DNA of 64,000 bases, from positions 248,001 to 312,000 of the forward strand of contig NZ_BSTN01000008.1 of assembly GCF_030269545.1 (NCBI RefSeq). The letters run 5' to 3'. The first letter of the stretch is position 1; each line of letters begins with the position of its first letter. Source of the stretch: Actinomadura sp. NBRC 104425 (lineage in GTDB: Bacteria > Actinomycetota > Actinomycetes > Streptosporangiales > Streptosporangiaceae). Shown in pieces: positions 16,508 to 26,189 of the stretch. A program made the position numbers and the translations under genes. The notes under the pieces were generated by a model. It saw nothing but the letters and a program-made list of their open reading frames with translations. It did no database searches and was not told the origin of the DNA.

Positions 16508-18444
16508 ATGATCAGCAGGCGGCGCATCTTGCAGGCGGGGGCGGCGGGCGGAGCGGGCCTTCTCCTGCCCGCCCCGGCGGCCGCGCGGACCGGTGCGGGC
16601 AGGGCCGCCCCGCTCGACCCCGCGAAGATCAAGAAATACGCGGCCGAGCTGGTGATACCGCCGGTGATGCCGCCGGACCGCCGCGGCGGCACCGACCGGT
16701 ACACGATCGCCGTGCGCCAGTTCCGCCAGCGGCTGCTCCCGCCGGGCAGCCCGGCCACGACCGTGTGGGGGTACGGGTCCCCCCGGCACCCGGAGACGTT
16801 CCACTTCCCCGCCTGCACCATCGAGGCGCAGGCCGACCGGCCGGTCGAGGTCCGATGGGTCAACGAGCTGGTGGACGCCCGGGGGAGGTACCTGCCGCAC
16901 CTGCTGCCGGTGGACCCCACGCTGCACTGGGCCAACCCGCCGGGAGGCGCGTCGGGGCGCGACTCCCGCCCCTCCTTCACCTCGACCCCGGGGCCGTACA
17001 CCGGGCCGGTGCCCATCGTGACGCACCTGCACGGAGGGCTGAACGGCGAGGAGAACGACGGGTACACCGAGGCGTGGTATCTGCCGGCCGCGCGCGACAT
17101 CCCCCGGGGCTACGCCTCCGTCGGATCCTTCTACGACGAATTCAGACGGAGATCCGAGGCCAGACACGCGACCCGCTGGGGCCGGGGGACGCGGTGTTCC
17201 GCTACGACAACCACGACCCGCCCGCCACGCTGTGGTTCCACGACCACTGCCTGGGCATCACCCGCCTCAACGTGTACGCCGGCCTGGCGGGCTTCTACCT
17301 TCTGCGCGGCGGGCCCGCGGACCTCGGCCGGGGCGTGCTGCCCGGTCCCGCGCCGAGACTCGGCGACCCGCCCGGCACGCGGTACTACGAGATCCCCATC
17401 GTCATCCAGGACCGGTCGTTCAACGCCGACGGGAGCCTGTCCTATCCGGCGAGCCGGGCCGCGTTCGACGGATTCAAGGGGCCCTACGTCCCGGCGAGCG
17501 ACATCTCCCCCATCTGGAACCCGGAGTTCTTCGCCGACGCGATGCTCGCCAACGGCCGGACCTGGCCGGTGCTGCCGGTCGAACCGCGCCGCTACCGGTT
17601 CCGCCTCCTCAACGGCTGCAACGGGCGCACCCTGATCCTGAAGATCGTCACCGATCCGCTGGCGCGGCGCCCCGCGTCCGCAGCGCTCACCCCGTGGCAG
17701 ATCGGCGGCGACGGCGGCTTCCTGCCGGCGCCCGTCCGGCTCGACCGGCTGCTCATCGCGCCCGCCGAACGCGCCGACGTCATCATCGACTTCACGGGCC
17801 TGCCCGCCGGCACCGAGCTGTACCTGATCAACGAGGGGCCGGACACGGCCTTCCGGGGCGGGACGGCCGGAACCGACTTCGCGCCCGCGAACCCGCGGAC
17901 CACCGGGCAGGTCATGAAGTTCACGGTGCGCCCCCTCGCCGGCCCGGACCGGTCGACGCCTCCCGAGCAGCTCACGCTCCCGGCGTTCCAGCCGCTGGGC
18001 GCGGCCCGCCGCACCCGGCGGGTCTCCCTGAGCGAGGCGGGCTCCGCCCGGCTGAAAGGCATCGGCCCCAGGGCGGTGTTCCTCGGCACCCTCGACCGCG
18101 GCGGCAGGCCGGTCCCCCTTGCCTGGGACGCGCCCGTCACCGAGGACCCGGTGGCGGGGACGACCGAGATCTGGGAGATCCACAACACCACGGCGGACGC
18201 GCACCCCATCCACATCCACGAGGTGCACTTCCAGGTCGTCGACCGGCAGCGGCGCGGGCGGCGGGCCCGGTCGCCGGAGGCGTGGGAACGAGGCTACAAA
18301 GACACCGTGCTCGCCCTCCCGGACACGATCACCCGCGTCAAGGCGCGGTTCGACCGGGCGGGCCGGTTCGTGTGGCACTGCCACCTGCTGGAGCACGAGG
18401 ACCACGAGAGGATGCGGCCGTACCTCATCCGCGCGGCCCGCTGA
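16508..18444 (+). pseudogene. Multicopper oxidase interrupted by a one-base frameshift
   Basis: Starts with a twin-arginine signal ([20 protein letters not shown]) and reads to about 17180 in one frame. It then continues to 18444 in the next frame. Between them lies GCTGGGGCCGGGGGAC (17175-17190). Adding one G to the run at 17178-17181 restores a continuous 645-residue oxidase with TRWGPGDAVFRY. Copper motifs are intact on both sides: HLHGG, FHDHCLG, HPIHIHEVHF and HCHLLEHEDHERM (axial Met). It resembles CotA/bilirubin-oxidase-like laccases, exported and oxidising phenols or metal ions. The break may be a sequencing error in a homopolymer or a recent inactivation; the otherwise intact sequence favours the former. 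Confidence 0.85.
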
Positions 18445-18466
18445 CGCGGGCGGCCGCCGGCGGCGG

Positions 18467-20161
18467 TCAGTCCGCTGCGTCCAGGGGCGCGCGCCACACC
18501 AGCAGGGTTCCGCCCCCGGGACGGGTGCGGGTCCAGAAGGAGCCGCCCAGCCCCTCGGCGCGCTCGGCCATGTTGCGCAGCCCGCTGCGGCGGCCGCCCT
18601 CGGGGATGCCCACGCCGTCGTCCTCCACCTGCAGCACCACCTCCTCGTCGCCGACCTCGACGGTCACCTTCGCCTCGGTGGCCTGCGCGTGCCGGGCGAC
18701 GTTGGACAGCGCCTCCCGCGCGACGGCCAGCAGATGCTCGCCGACGCCCTCGGGGACGGCGGTGTCCAGCAGGCCGTCCAGCCGCACCGACGGGGCGAAG
18801 CCGAGGTTGGCGGTCGCCGCGTCGGCGACGGCGTGCAGCCGGCTGCGCAGGCTCTCCTCGTCGGGCGCGGTCTGCAGGGCGAAGATGGTGGAGCGGATCT
18901 GCCGGATGGTGTCGTCCAGGTCGTCCACCGCGCGCTGCACCCGGACCGCCACGTCCCGCCGCTGAGTGATCTTGCTCGCGCTCATCAGCGTCATGGCCGT
19001 GGCGAACAGCCGCTGGATCACCGTGTCGTGCAGGTCCCGGGCGATGCGGTCGCGGTCCTCCAGCAGGGCCAGGCGCTCGGCGTCGCGGCGCCGCCCGGCC
19101 AGCTCCAGCGCCACCGCGGCCTGGCCCGCGAACGCCTCCAGCAGCCGCTGGGCGGCGGCGTCGAACGCCTGCGACAGCGGCGCGTTGAGCAGGACGAGCA
19201 CGCCGCGGGCGGAGTCGCCGAGCCCCAGCGGCACGGCCAGCACGGCGCCGTCCCGCAGTCCGGCGGGCGGCTCGACGCTCCACGGCGCCGCCCCGCCCTC
19301 CTCCAGGCGCAGCGTGGCGCCGGTGCGGAACACGCGGGCGGGCACCTGCTCGGCGGTGCCGTCGTCCAGCGGGACGCACAGACCGCGCAGCTGTTCGGCG
19401 TGCGCGCCCGCGGCGGCCTCCATCCGCAGCTCGCCGCCCGGCTCGTCGGTCAGCCACACCGCGGCCAGGTCGGCGTCGGCGATCTGCCGGGCGCGCTGGG
19501 CGACCAGGTCGGTGACCTCGTGCGGGTCGGTGCCCGACAGCAGCGCGGTGGAGATCTCCGCCGAGGCCTCCAGCCAGCGCTCCCGGCGCCGCGTCTCCTC
19601 GTACAGCCGGGCGTTCTCGATCGCCACCCCGGCGGCGGTGGCCAGGGCGACGACGACCGACTCGTCCTCCTCGTCGAACTGCGCGCCGCCGGTCTTCTCG
19701 GTCAGGTACAGGTTGCCGAAGACCTCGTCGCGGACCCGGATCGGCACGCCCAGGAACGTGCGCATCGTCGGATGGCCCGGCGGGAACCCGTAGGCCTCGG
19801 GGTGGGTGGTCAGGTCGGCCAGCCGCAGCGGCCGCGGCTCCTTGATGAGCAGGCCGAGGATGCCGTGGCCGTGCGGCCAGTGCCCGATCTCCTCGATCCG
19901 CCGGTCCGCCACGCCCACGGTGATGAACTCGACGAGCCGCTCGCCCTCCTCGCCGATCACGCCGAGCGCGCCGTACCGGGCGTCCACCAGCGTGGTGGCG
20001 GCCTCGACGATGCGGTGCAGCACCGTCTCCAGGTCCAGCTCGCCGCCGATGGAGACGACCGCCTCCAGCAGGGCGTGCATCCGGTCGCGGGTGCCGCGGG
20101 CGGCCTCCAGCCGCGCCTGCAGCTCGGCCAGCAGGTCGTCCAGCCGCAGATGGGGCAGCAT
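18467..20161 (-). CDS. devS: DevS/DosT-like GAF-GAF sensor histidine kinase
   Basis: 564 residues from the ATG at 20161 (GGGGAAGAGG upstream). In-frame GTG about 20201 and ATG 20236 are alternatives, the latter abutting a DevR box. Two GAF domains (about 28-185 and 200-355) precede a HisKA_3 dimerisation region (DRIARDLHDTVIQRLF, His378) and an HATPase (AREALSNVARH, then DDGVGIP). The first GAF keeps GFPPGHPTMRTFLGVP, where His130 aligns with the heme-ligating His149 of M. tuberculosis DevS. It should therefore bind heme and sense O2, NO, CO or redox state. Divergent from devR with two shared boxes, so the pair is probably autoregulated. Orthology is strong. Confidence 0.93.
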   Translation of the reverse strand: MLPHLRLDDLLAELQARLEAARGTRDRMHALLEAVVSIGGELDLETVLHRIVEAATTLVDARYGALGVIGEEGERLVEFITVGVADRRIEEIGHWPHGHGILGLLIKEPRPLRLADLTTHPEAYGFPPGHPTMRTFLGVPIRVRDEVFGNLYLTEKTGGAQFDEEDESVVVALATAAGVAIENARLYEETRRRERWLEASAEISTALLSGTDPHEVTDLVAQRARQIADADLAAVWLTDEPGGELRMEAAAGAHAEQLRGLCVPLDDGTAEQVPARVFRTGATLRLEEGGAAPWSVEPPAGLRDGAVLAVPLGLGDSARGVLVLLNAPLSQAFDAAAQRLLEAFAGQAAVALELAGRRRDAERLALLEDRDRIARDLHDTVIQRLFATAMTLMSASKITQRRDVAVRVQRAVDDLDDTIRQIRSTIFALQTAPDEESLRSRLHAVADAATANLGFAPSVRLDGLLDTAVPEGVGEHLLAVAREALSNVARHAQATEAKVTVEVGDEEVVLQVEDDGVGIPEGGRRSGLRNMAERAEGLGGSFWTRTRPGGGTLLVWRAPLDAAD

Positions 20162-20239
20162 GGGCCGGGCCTCTTCCCCGGAGCCGTTGTCGTGGATCAC
20201 CCGTTCAGCATTTCTCGTCTGCGGTCCGGCGTCCATTTC

Positions 20240-20253
20240 GGGACCTTGGTCCC
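20240..20253. promoter_or_regulatory. DevR box 1 between devS and devR
   Basis: GGGACCTTGGTCCC, a fully palindromic core (GGGACC/GGTCCC). Nearest site to devS; probable autoregulatory operator. Confidence 0.7.
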
Positions 20254-20261
20254 CCGGATCG

Positions 20262-20275
20262 GGGACCTTGGCGCC
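20262..20275 (+). promoter_or_regulatory. DevR box 2 before devR
   Basis: GGGACCTTGGCGCC, a degenerate second copy 22 bases from the first. A -10-like GGCTAGCGT follows at about 20295-20303, about 40 bases before the devR start. Confidence 0.55.
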
Positions 20276-20343
20276 GTTCGCCCCCTCGCCTTGCGGCTAG
20301 CGTCGAACAATGGACGACACCACGAGACTAGGGGACTGATGTC

Positions 20344-21036
20344 ATGACGGACCCAACGGCCGACAAAAACCAGATTATCCGGGTCTTTCTCCTGGACGAT
20401 CATGAGGTGGTGCGCCGCGGCGTCGCCGCCCTGCTGTCGGCCGAGGACGACATCGAGATCGTCGGCGAGGCGGGCTCGGCCGAGCAGGCGCTGGCCCGCA
20501 TCCCGGCGGCGCGCCCGCACGTGGCCGTGCTGGACGTGCGGCTGCCGGACGGCGACGGGGTGAGCGTCTGCCGCGAGGTCCGTTCCCGTCAGCCCGAGAT
20601 CGCCTGCCTGATGCTGACCTCGTTCGACGACGAGGACGCCCTGTTCGACGCGGTGATGGCCGGCGCCGCCGGGTACGTGCTCAAGCAGATCCACGGCTCG
20701 GACCTGGTCGGCGCGGTGCGCACCGTCGCGTCCGGGCAGTCGCTGCTGGACCCCCGCAGCACCCAGCGGATGCTGCAGCGGCTGCGCGAACGGCAGGAGC
20801 GCAAGGACCCCCTGGCCGCGCTGTCGGACCAGGAGCGGCAGATCCTGGAGCTGATCGGCGAGGGCCTGACGAACCGGCAGATCGGCGAGCGGATGTTCCT
20901 GGCCGAGAAGACCGTCAAGAACTACGTCTCCAACCTGTTCGCCAAGCTGGGCATGAGCCGCCGCACGCAGGCCGCCGCGCTGGCCGCCCAGCTTCGGGCG
21001 GAGGGGTCCCGCGCCGACGCCGCACGCGACCGCTGA
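20344..21036 (+). CDS. devR: DevR/DosR response regulator (NarL family)
   Basis: 230 residues. The receiver domain has the acidic pair Asp18/Asp19 (FLLDDHEVVRRG), phosphorylation site Asp64 (VAVLDVRLPDGDG), Thr92 and Lys114 (GYVLKQIHG). The LuxR-type helix-turn-helix spans about 160-220 (LSDQERQILELIGEGLTNRQ; MFLAEKTVKNYVSNLFAKLG), nearly identical to mycobacterial DevR. It should bind the GGGAC-N4-GTCCC sites seen across 8.2-26.2 kb and activate the dormancy genes after phosphorylation by the divergent DevS-like kinase. The N-terminus is about ten residues longer than in M. tuberculosis. Identification is firm by residue pattern and by context. Confidence 0.95.
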   Translation: MTDPTADKNQIIRVFLLDDHEVVRRGVAALLSAEDDIEIVGEAGSAEQALARIPAARPHVAVLDVRLPDGDGVSVCREVRSRQPEIACLMLTSFDDEDALFDAVMAGAAGYVLKQIHGSDLVGAVRTVASGQSLLDPRSTQRMLQRLRERQERKDPLAALSDQERQILELIGEGLTNRQIGERMFLAEKTVKNYVSNLFAKLGMSRRTQAAALAAQLRAEGSRADAARDR

Positions 21037-21061
21037 ACCGCACCCCGCCGGGCCCGGCCCG

Positions 21062-21928
21062 TCAGTACTCGGCGAACCACCCGCCGGCCTGCACGACGGC
21101 GACCGTGCACGGCACCTGCCGCAGCAGCGCGGTGCTGGTCGTCCCCAGCTCCGACGGCTCCAGCCCGCCCGTACCGCGGTTGCCGACCACGACGAGGTCG
21201 GCGGTCTCGGCGGCGGCGAACAGCGCCTGCCGCGGCGGCTCCACCACCAGGGCGGTCTCGGCCTCGACCCGCGGGTGCCGGGCACGCCAGGGCGCGACCG
21301 CGCGGTCCAGGCGCTCCCGGCAGATCCGGCGCAGCTTCTCCCGGTCGTTGAACAGCCCCAGGTCGCAGTCGCGCGCCGCGCCGGGCTCCCAGCAGCCGTA
21401 GACGGCCCGCACCCGCCAGCCGCGCAGCTCGGCCTCCTCGAAGGCCAGCGCCAGCGCCGCGTCGCCGGCCGCCGAACCGTCGACGCCGACGACCACCTCG
21501 CCGGACCGGGTGCCGGTGGCGCGCACGACCACCACCGGGCGGCGCGCGCGGGCGGGCAGCCGCAGCGCGATCGACCCGGCGGACACGTCGCCGCCTTCGC
21601 GCGAGCCCACCACGATCAGCTCCGCGCCGTGGGCGTGGTGCGTCAGCGCCGCGTCGGCAGGGCCGTCCACCAGCTGCCTCTGCGTCCGCACCGTGGGCGC
21701 GACGTCGCCGGCCAGGGCGACCCCGCGGTCGAGGATGTGCTCGCCGATCCGGCGGACCCTGGCCATGCACTCGTGGTCGACGTAGCCGACGGGGTACGGC
21801 CATCGCCACGCGTGGCACACGCGCAGCGGCAGCCCGCGCAGCCGGGCCTCCTCGGCCGCCCACCGCAGCGCCCGCTCACTCTCCCGTGTCGCGTCGTAGC
21901 CGACGAGCACGTGCGAACCGTGCGCCAT
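21062..21928 (-). CDS. Universal stress protein, tandem domains (copy 2)
   Basis: 288 residues, two Usp domains, clearly paralogous to the protein encoded at 8899 (shared HVLVGYDATRESERALRWAA-type start, DRGVAL, VYGCWEPGA). The second domain has the ATP-loop pattern G-x2-G-x9-G-T in full (GNRGTGGLEPSELGT), unlike copy 1. It is convergent with devR (25-base gap). A DevR-like box on its strand lies 56 bases upstream. Start ATG 21928 follows GAGGAGGGCGCC. Probably a cytoplasmic ATP-binding growth-arrest factor, as for mycobacterial Rv2623; that role is by analogy. Confidence 0.92.
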   Translation of the reverse strand: MAHGSHVLVGYDATRESERALRWAAEEARLRGLPLRVCHAWRWPYPVGYVDHECMARVRRIGEHILDRGVALAGDVAPTVRTQRQLVDGPADAALTHHAHGAELIVVGSREGGDVSAGSIALRLPARARRPVVVVRATGTRSGEVVVGVDGSAAGDAALALAFEEAELRGWRVRAVYGCWEPGAARDCDLGLFNDREKLRRICRERLDRAVAPWRARHPRVEAETALVVEPPRQALFAAAETADLVVVGNRGTGGLEPSELGTTSTALLRQVPCTVAVVQAGGWFAEY

Positions 21929-21983
21929 GGCGCCCTCCTCGTCCTCTCATCTCCATCGACCCTCGTCCGCGCGCGCCGCCGTA

Positions 21984-21997
21984 GGGCCGAAAGCCCC
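21984..21997 (-). promoter_or_regulatory. DevR-like box for Usp copy 2
   Basis: Reads GGGGCTTTCGGCCC on the minus strand, with eight of the ten fixed positions of GGGAC-N4-GTCCC, 56 bases before the Usp start. Confidence 0.5.
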
Positions 21998-22067
21998 TTT
22001 CCGAACCGTCCAGTGGCGGTGGGCTGCGGCGATGAAACCGTTCCGGACACGGCCGCCCCGGCTTCGT

Positions 22068-22087
22068 CCAGGGACCTTCGTCCCTGG
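22068..22087. promoter_or_regulatory. Perfect 20-bp DevR palindrome before PNPOx copy 2
   Basis: CCAGGGACCTTCGTCCCTGG: 8-base perfect arms around CTTC, containing the core at 22071-22084. It is the best site in the window and lies 35 bases before the start at 22122, overlapping the expected -35 position. Confidence 0.75.
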
Positions 22088-22121
22088 TGTCGGCGCGCGG
22101 ACCGGCGAGAGGCTGAGGGGC

Positions 22122-22565
22122 ATGCCTCTCGATCGCAGCGGACTGGAGATCCTGGACGCCGACCAGTGCCGTGCCCTGCTGGCAAGCGCTCCCGTCGGCC
22201 GCATCGTGTTCACCGACCGGGCCCTGCCCGCGGTGCAGCCGGTCAACTTCGCGCTGGTGGACGACGAGGTGGTGATCCGCACGTCCAACGGGTCCAAGCT
22301 GGCCGCGGCGGTCCGGGGCGCCGTCGTCGCGTTCGAGGCCGACGACTTCGACGCCGCCACCCGCACCGGCTGGTCGGTGGTGGTCGTCGGCCATGCCCGC
22401 GTCGTCACCGATCCCGGCGAGCTGGAGGAGCTGCGCCGGCTGCCGCTGACGCCGTGGGCCCCGGGAGAGCGCGAGAAGTTCGTCCGCATCCGTCCGCAGA
22501 TGTACTCCGGGCGCCGCATCCCGGTCCCCTCCCCCGACTCGGCAGACCAGGCGGCCTCCCGGTAG
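22122..22565 (+). CDS. Pyridoxamine 5'-phosphate oxidase-fold protein (copy 2)
   Basis: 147 residues from ATG 22122 (upstream GAGGCTGAGGGG). Family elements are [60 protein letters not shown] and LPLTPWAPGEREKFVRI. It is very close to copy 3 (26320) and more distant from copy 1 (7694). Split-barrel flavin/F420-binding fold; substrate not predictable. The strongest DevR box of the window lies directly upstream, so this gene should be one of the most tightly controlled regulon members. It converges on acetate kinase. Confidence 0.88.
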   Translation: MPLDRSGLEILDADQCRALLASAPVGRIVFTDRALPAVQPVNFALVDDEVVIRTSNGSKLAAAVRGAVVAFEADDFDAATRTGWSVVVVGHARVVTDPGELEELRRLPLTPWAPGEREKFVRIRPQMYSGRRIPVPSPDSADQAASR

Positions 22566-22581
22566 GAGCGGCGCCCGGCCC

Positions 22582-23673
22582 TCAGGCGGAGCCGAGGGCG
22601 GCCCGCACACCCGCGGCGATCTCCACGTCCTCGCGCGCGGTGACCACCAGGGTGCGGACGGGGGCGCCCGCGGCGGTGATCTCGGCGTCGCCGCGGGCGG
22701 CCGCGTTCACCTCGGGGTCGACGGCGACGCCGAGGTGGGACAGGTCCGCGGCGAGGCGGCGCCGCGTCTCGGCATCGTGCTCGCCGACGCCGCCGGTGAA
22801 CACCAGCGCGTCCATGCCGCCGAGCGCGGCGGCCATCGCGGCGGCGCAGGCGCGCAGCCGGTGGTGGTAGACGTCCAGCGCGAGGGCGGCGGTCTCGTCG
22901 CCGTCGGCGGCCCGGGCGCGCAGCCGCCGCATGTCGCCGGTGCCCGCCAGCCCGCGCAGGCCGGAGCGGTGCTCCAGCGCGTCGCCGACCTCCTCGGCGG
23001 ACAGCCCGTGCCGGATCAGCCACAGCGGGATGCCGGGGTCGATGCTCCCGGCGCGTTCGGCCATGACCAGCCCCTCCAGCGGGGTGAAGCCCATCGTGGT
23101 GTCCACCGAGCGGCCGCCGGCGACCGCCGCCAGCGAGGCGCCCGCCCCCAGATGGCAGACCACCATGCGCAGCGCGGCGGGATCGGCCCGCAGCAGCTCG
23201 CCCGCGCGCCGGGTGGCGTAGGCGTAGGACAGGCCGTGGAAGCCGTAGCGGCGCAGGCCGTGGCGCTCACGCCACTCCGCCGGGACGGCGTAGGTCGCGG
23301 CGGCCTCGGGCAGGTGCGCGTGGAAGGCGGTGTCGAAGCAGCCGACGACCGGGACGCCGGGCAGGGCCCGGCCGATCTCGCCCAGCGCGTACAGCGACAG
23401 CGGCTGGTGCACCGGCGCCAGGTCCACCAGCCGGTACAGCCGCTCGGTCACCCGGTCGTCGACGACCACCGGCTCGACGAGGTCGCGGCCGCCGTGCACG
23501 AACCGCAGCCCCACCGCGTCGGGCCGCGGCATCCGCGCCACCGCGGCGGCCAGGCGCTCGGACTGCCGTCCCCCGTCGCCGGCGGCGATCTCGGCGCGGG
23601 TCGGCGGGGCGTCGTCGTCCAGCAGGCTCAGCTTGAGGCTGCTGGACCCGGGGTTGACGGTCAGTATCCGCAT
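22582..23673 (-). CDS. ackA: Acetate kinase
   Basis: 363 residues, somewhat shorter than the usual ~400. Converts acetyl phosphate + ADP to acetate + ATP. Key elements: NPGSSSLK near the N-terminus, VHGG, GCFDTAFHAHLPE (catalytic Asp), RYGFHGLSY, HLGAGAS, DTTMGFTPLEG (arginine/threonine substrate region), GDMRRL and FTGGVGEHD. The start ATG at 23673 has GAGGAGGCAGC upstream and lies 20 bases after the phosphoketolase stop, so both are in one transcript. The pair forms a short fermentative route from pentose phosphates to ATP. Confidence 0.95.
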   Translation of the reverse strand: MRILTVNPGSSSLKLSLLDDDAPPTRAEIAAGDGGRQSERLAAAVARMPRPDAVGLRFVHGGRDLVEPVVVDDRVTERLYRLVDLAPVHQPLSLYALGEIGRALPGVPVVGCFDTAFHAHLPEAAATYAVPAEWRERHGLRRYGFHGLSYAYATRRAGELLRADPAALRMVVCHLGAGASLAAVAGGRSVDTTMGFTPLEGLVMAERAGSIDPGIPLWLIRHGLSAEEVGDALEHRSGLRGLAGTGDMRRLRARAADGDETAALALDVYHHRLRACAAAMAAALGGMDALVFTGGVGEHDAETRRRLAADLSHLGVAVDPEVNAAARGDAEITAAGAPVRTLVVTAREDVEIAAGVRAALGSA

Positions 23674-23693
23674 TTCGCTGCCTCCTCGCGGGC

Positions 23694-26054
23694 TCAGCCG
23701 GGCCAGGTCCAGTCGCGGACCTCGGGCGCGTCCTCGCCGTGCTCGCGGGTGTAGGCGCGCAGGGCCAGCCGCTTGTCGATCATGCGCTGGCGGACGTGCG
23801 CCACCCGCCCGCCCAGCGACGGCACCCGGTCGATGACGTCCATGACCAGGTGGTAGCGGTCCAGGTCGTTGAGCATGACCATGTCGAACGGGGTCGTGGT
23901 GGTGCCCTCCTCCTTGTAGCCGCGCACGTGCAGGTTGCGGTGGCCGGCGCGGCGGTAGGTGAGCCGGTGGATCAGGTACGGGTAGCCGTGGAAGGCGAAG
24001 ATGATCGGCTTGTCGGCGGTGAACAGCGCGTCGAACTCGGCGTCGCTCAGCCCGTGCGGATGCTCGGAGTCCGGCTGCAGCCGCATCAGGTCCACCACGT
24101 TGACCAGCCGCACCCGCAGCTCGGGGAAGTGGCGCCGCAGCAGGTCGGCGGCGGCCAGCGCCTCCAGGGTGGGCACGTCGCCCGCGCAGGCCAGCACCAC
24201 GTCCGGGTCGGCGCCGCCGTCGGTGCTGGCCCACTCCCAGATGCCGATGCCGCGGGTGCAGTGCAGGACGGCCTCGTCCACCGACAGCCAGTTCGGGGAC
24301 GGCTGCTTGCCCGCGACGACGACGTTGACGTAGTCGCGCGAGCGCAGGCAGTGGTCGGCCACCGACAGCAGGGTGTTGGCGTCCGGCGGCAGGTAGACCC
24401 GGATGATCTCGGGTTTCTTGTTCATCACCACGTCCAGGAAGCCGGGGTCCTGGTGGGTGAACCCGTTGTGGTCCTGCCGCCACACGTGCGACGACAGCAG
24501 GTAGTTCAGCGAGGCGACGGGCCGCCGCCACGGCAGCTGCCGGGCGACCTTCAGCCACTTGGCGTGCTGGTTGAACATGGCGTCGACGATGTGGACGAAC
24601 GCCTCGTAGCTGTTGAACAGCCCGTGCCGCCCGGTCAGCAGGTAGCCCTCCAGCCAGCCCTGGCACAGGTGCTCGCTGAGCACCTCCATGACCCGGCCGT
24701 GCGGCCCCAGGTGCTCGTCGGTCGGGTAACGGTCCCCGGTGAAGACGCGGTCGGTGACGTCGAACACCGCGCCCAGCCGGTTGGAGGCGGTCTCGTCCGG
24801 GCCCATGATGCGGAAGTTGCGCGGGTTGGCCGCCACGACCTCGCGCAGGTACGCGCCCAGGACGCGGGTCGGCTCGGCGGAGCCGGCGCCCGGCCGGTCG
24901 ACCGCGACCGCGTAGGCGCGGAAGTCGGGCAGGACGAGGGGCCGCAGCAGGAGCCCGCCGTTGGCGTGCGGGTTGGCGCTCATCCGCCGCTCCCCCGCCG
25001 GCGCGGCCGCGCGCAGCTCGGGCAGCGGACGGCCGTCGGCGTCGAACAGCTCCTCGGGCCGGTAGGACCGCAGCCACGCCTCCAGCATCGCCAGGTGCCG
25101 GGGGTCGTCGCGGACGCCCGCCAGCGGCACCTGGTGGGACCGCCAGGTGCCCTCCACGGGCACGCCGTCCACCTCCTTGGGGCCCGTCCAGCCCTTGGGG
25201 GTGCGCAGCACGATCATCGGCCAGCGGGGCCGTCCGGCGAGCGTCCCGGAGCGGGCCGCGGCCTGGATGCGGGCGATCTCGTCCAGGGCCTCGTCCAGCG
25301 CGGCCGCCATCGCCCGGTGCATCTGCTCCGGGTCGTCCCCGCTGAGCAGGATCGGGCGGTGGCCGTAGCCGCGCAGCAGGGACACCAGCTCGTCCTCGGG
25401 GATGCGGGCCAGCACCGCCGGGTTGGCGATCTTGTAGCCGTTCAGGTGCAGGATCGGCAGCACCGCGCCGTCGCGCACCGGGTCGAGGAACTTGGTGGAG
25501 TGCCAGGCGGCCGCCAGCGGGCCGGTCTCGGCCTCCCCGTCGCCGACGATGCACGCCACCACCAGGCCCGGGTTGTCGAACGCCGCGCCGTAGGCGTGCG
25601 CCAGCGCGTACCCCAGCTCGCCGCCCTCGTGGATCGATCCGGGCGTCTCGGGCGCGACGTGGCTCGGCACCCCGCCGGGGAAGGAGAACTGCCGGAACAG
25701 CCGCGCCATGCCGGCCGCGTCCTGCGGCACGTGCGGGTAGACCTCGCTGTAGGTGCCCTCCAGCCAGGCGTTGGCGACCGCCGCCGGGCCGCCGTGCCCG
25801 GGCCCCATGATGTAGATCATGTCCAGGTCGCGGGCCTTGATCACGCGGTTGAGGTGGGCGTAGCAGAAGTTCAGCCCCGGGGAGGTGCCCCAGTGGCCGA
25901 GCAGCCGCGGCTTGATGTGCTCGCGGCGCAGCGGCTCGCGCAGCAGGGGGTTGTCGAGCAGGTAGATCTGCCCGGCGGACAGGTAGTTGGCGGCCCTCCA
26001 GTACGCGTCGATCAGTCGCACGTCGTGGTCGGTCAGCGCTTCGGCTTGCTTCAT
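23694..26054 (-). CDS. xfp: Phosphoketolase (xylulose-5-P / fructose-6-P)
   Basis: 786 residues, a usual length. Thiamine-diphosphate enzyme splitting xylulose 5-P or fructose 6-P to acetyl phosphate. Family text is evident throughout: [70 protein letters not shown] (diphosphate/Mg site), [43 protein letters not shown] and [14 protein letters not shown]. Start ATG 26054 chosen from the conserved N-terminus. A DevR-like box lies 136 bases upstream. With acetate kinase it gives ATP without respiration, which suits a hypoxia regulon. TPP dependence is of interest given the riboswitch at 45.8 kb, but there is no direct link. Confidence 0.96.
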   Translation of the reverse strand: MKQAEALTDHDVRLIDAYWRAANYLSAGQIYLLDNPLLREPLRREHIKPRLLGHWGTSPGLNFCYAHLNRVIKARDLDMIYIMGPGHGGPAAVANAWLEGTYSEVYPHVPQDAAGMARLFRQFSFPGGVPSHVAPETPGSIHEGGELGYALAHAYGAAFDNPGLVVACIVGDGEAETGPLAAAWHSTKFLDPVRDGAVLPILHLNGYKIANPAVLARIPEDELVSLLRGYGHRPILLSGDDPEQMHRAMAAALDEALDEIARIQAAARSGTLAGRPRWPMIVLRTPKGWTGPKEVDGVPVEGTWRSHQVPLAGVRDDPRHLAMLEAWLRSYRPEELFDADGRPLPELRAAAPAGERRMSANPHANGGLLLRPLVLPDFRAYAVAVDRPGAGSAEPTRVLGAYLREVVAANPRNFRIMGPDETASNRLGAVFDVTDRVFTGDRYPTDEHLGPHGRVMEVLSEHLCQGWLEGYLLTGRHGLFNSYEAFVHIVDAMFNQHAKWLKVARQLPWRRPVASLNYLLSSHVWRQDHNGFTHQDPGFLDVVMNKKPEIIRVYLPPDANTLLSVADHCLRSRDYVNVVVAGKQPSPNWLSVDEAVLHCTRGIGIWEWASTDGGADPDVVLACAGDVPTLEALAAADLLRRHFPELRVRLVNVVDLMRLQPDSEHPHGLSDAEFDALFTADKPIIFAFHGYPYLIHRLTYRRAGHRNLHVRGYKEEGTTTTPFDMVMLNDLDRYHLVMDVIDRVPSLGGRVAHVRQRMIDKRLALRAYTREHGEDAPEVRDWTWPG

Positions 26055-26189
26055 GGCGGTTCCTTCGCCTTGTCGGTGCCTGCGGCGGGGACCGGTCCGC
26101 CGCCTGAGGTCCGCGGAGCGTTCCGCATCTGGACGACCTCCCCGCGGCCGGGCACGGCAATCGCACCACCGCCCGCACCGGCGGCGACA

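Noticed and set aside
17178..17181. Programmed frameshifting in the multicopper oxidase.
   Set aside because: There is no slippery heptamer or downstream structure of the known type, and the family does not use recoding; error or mutation is simpler.
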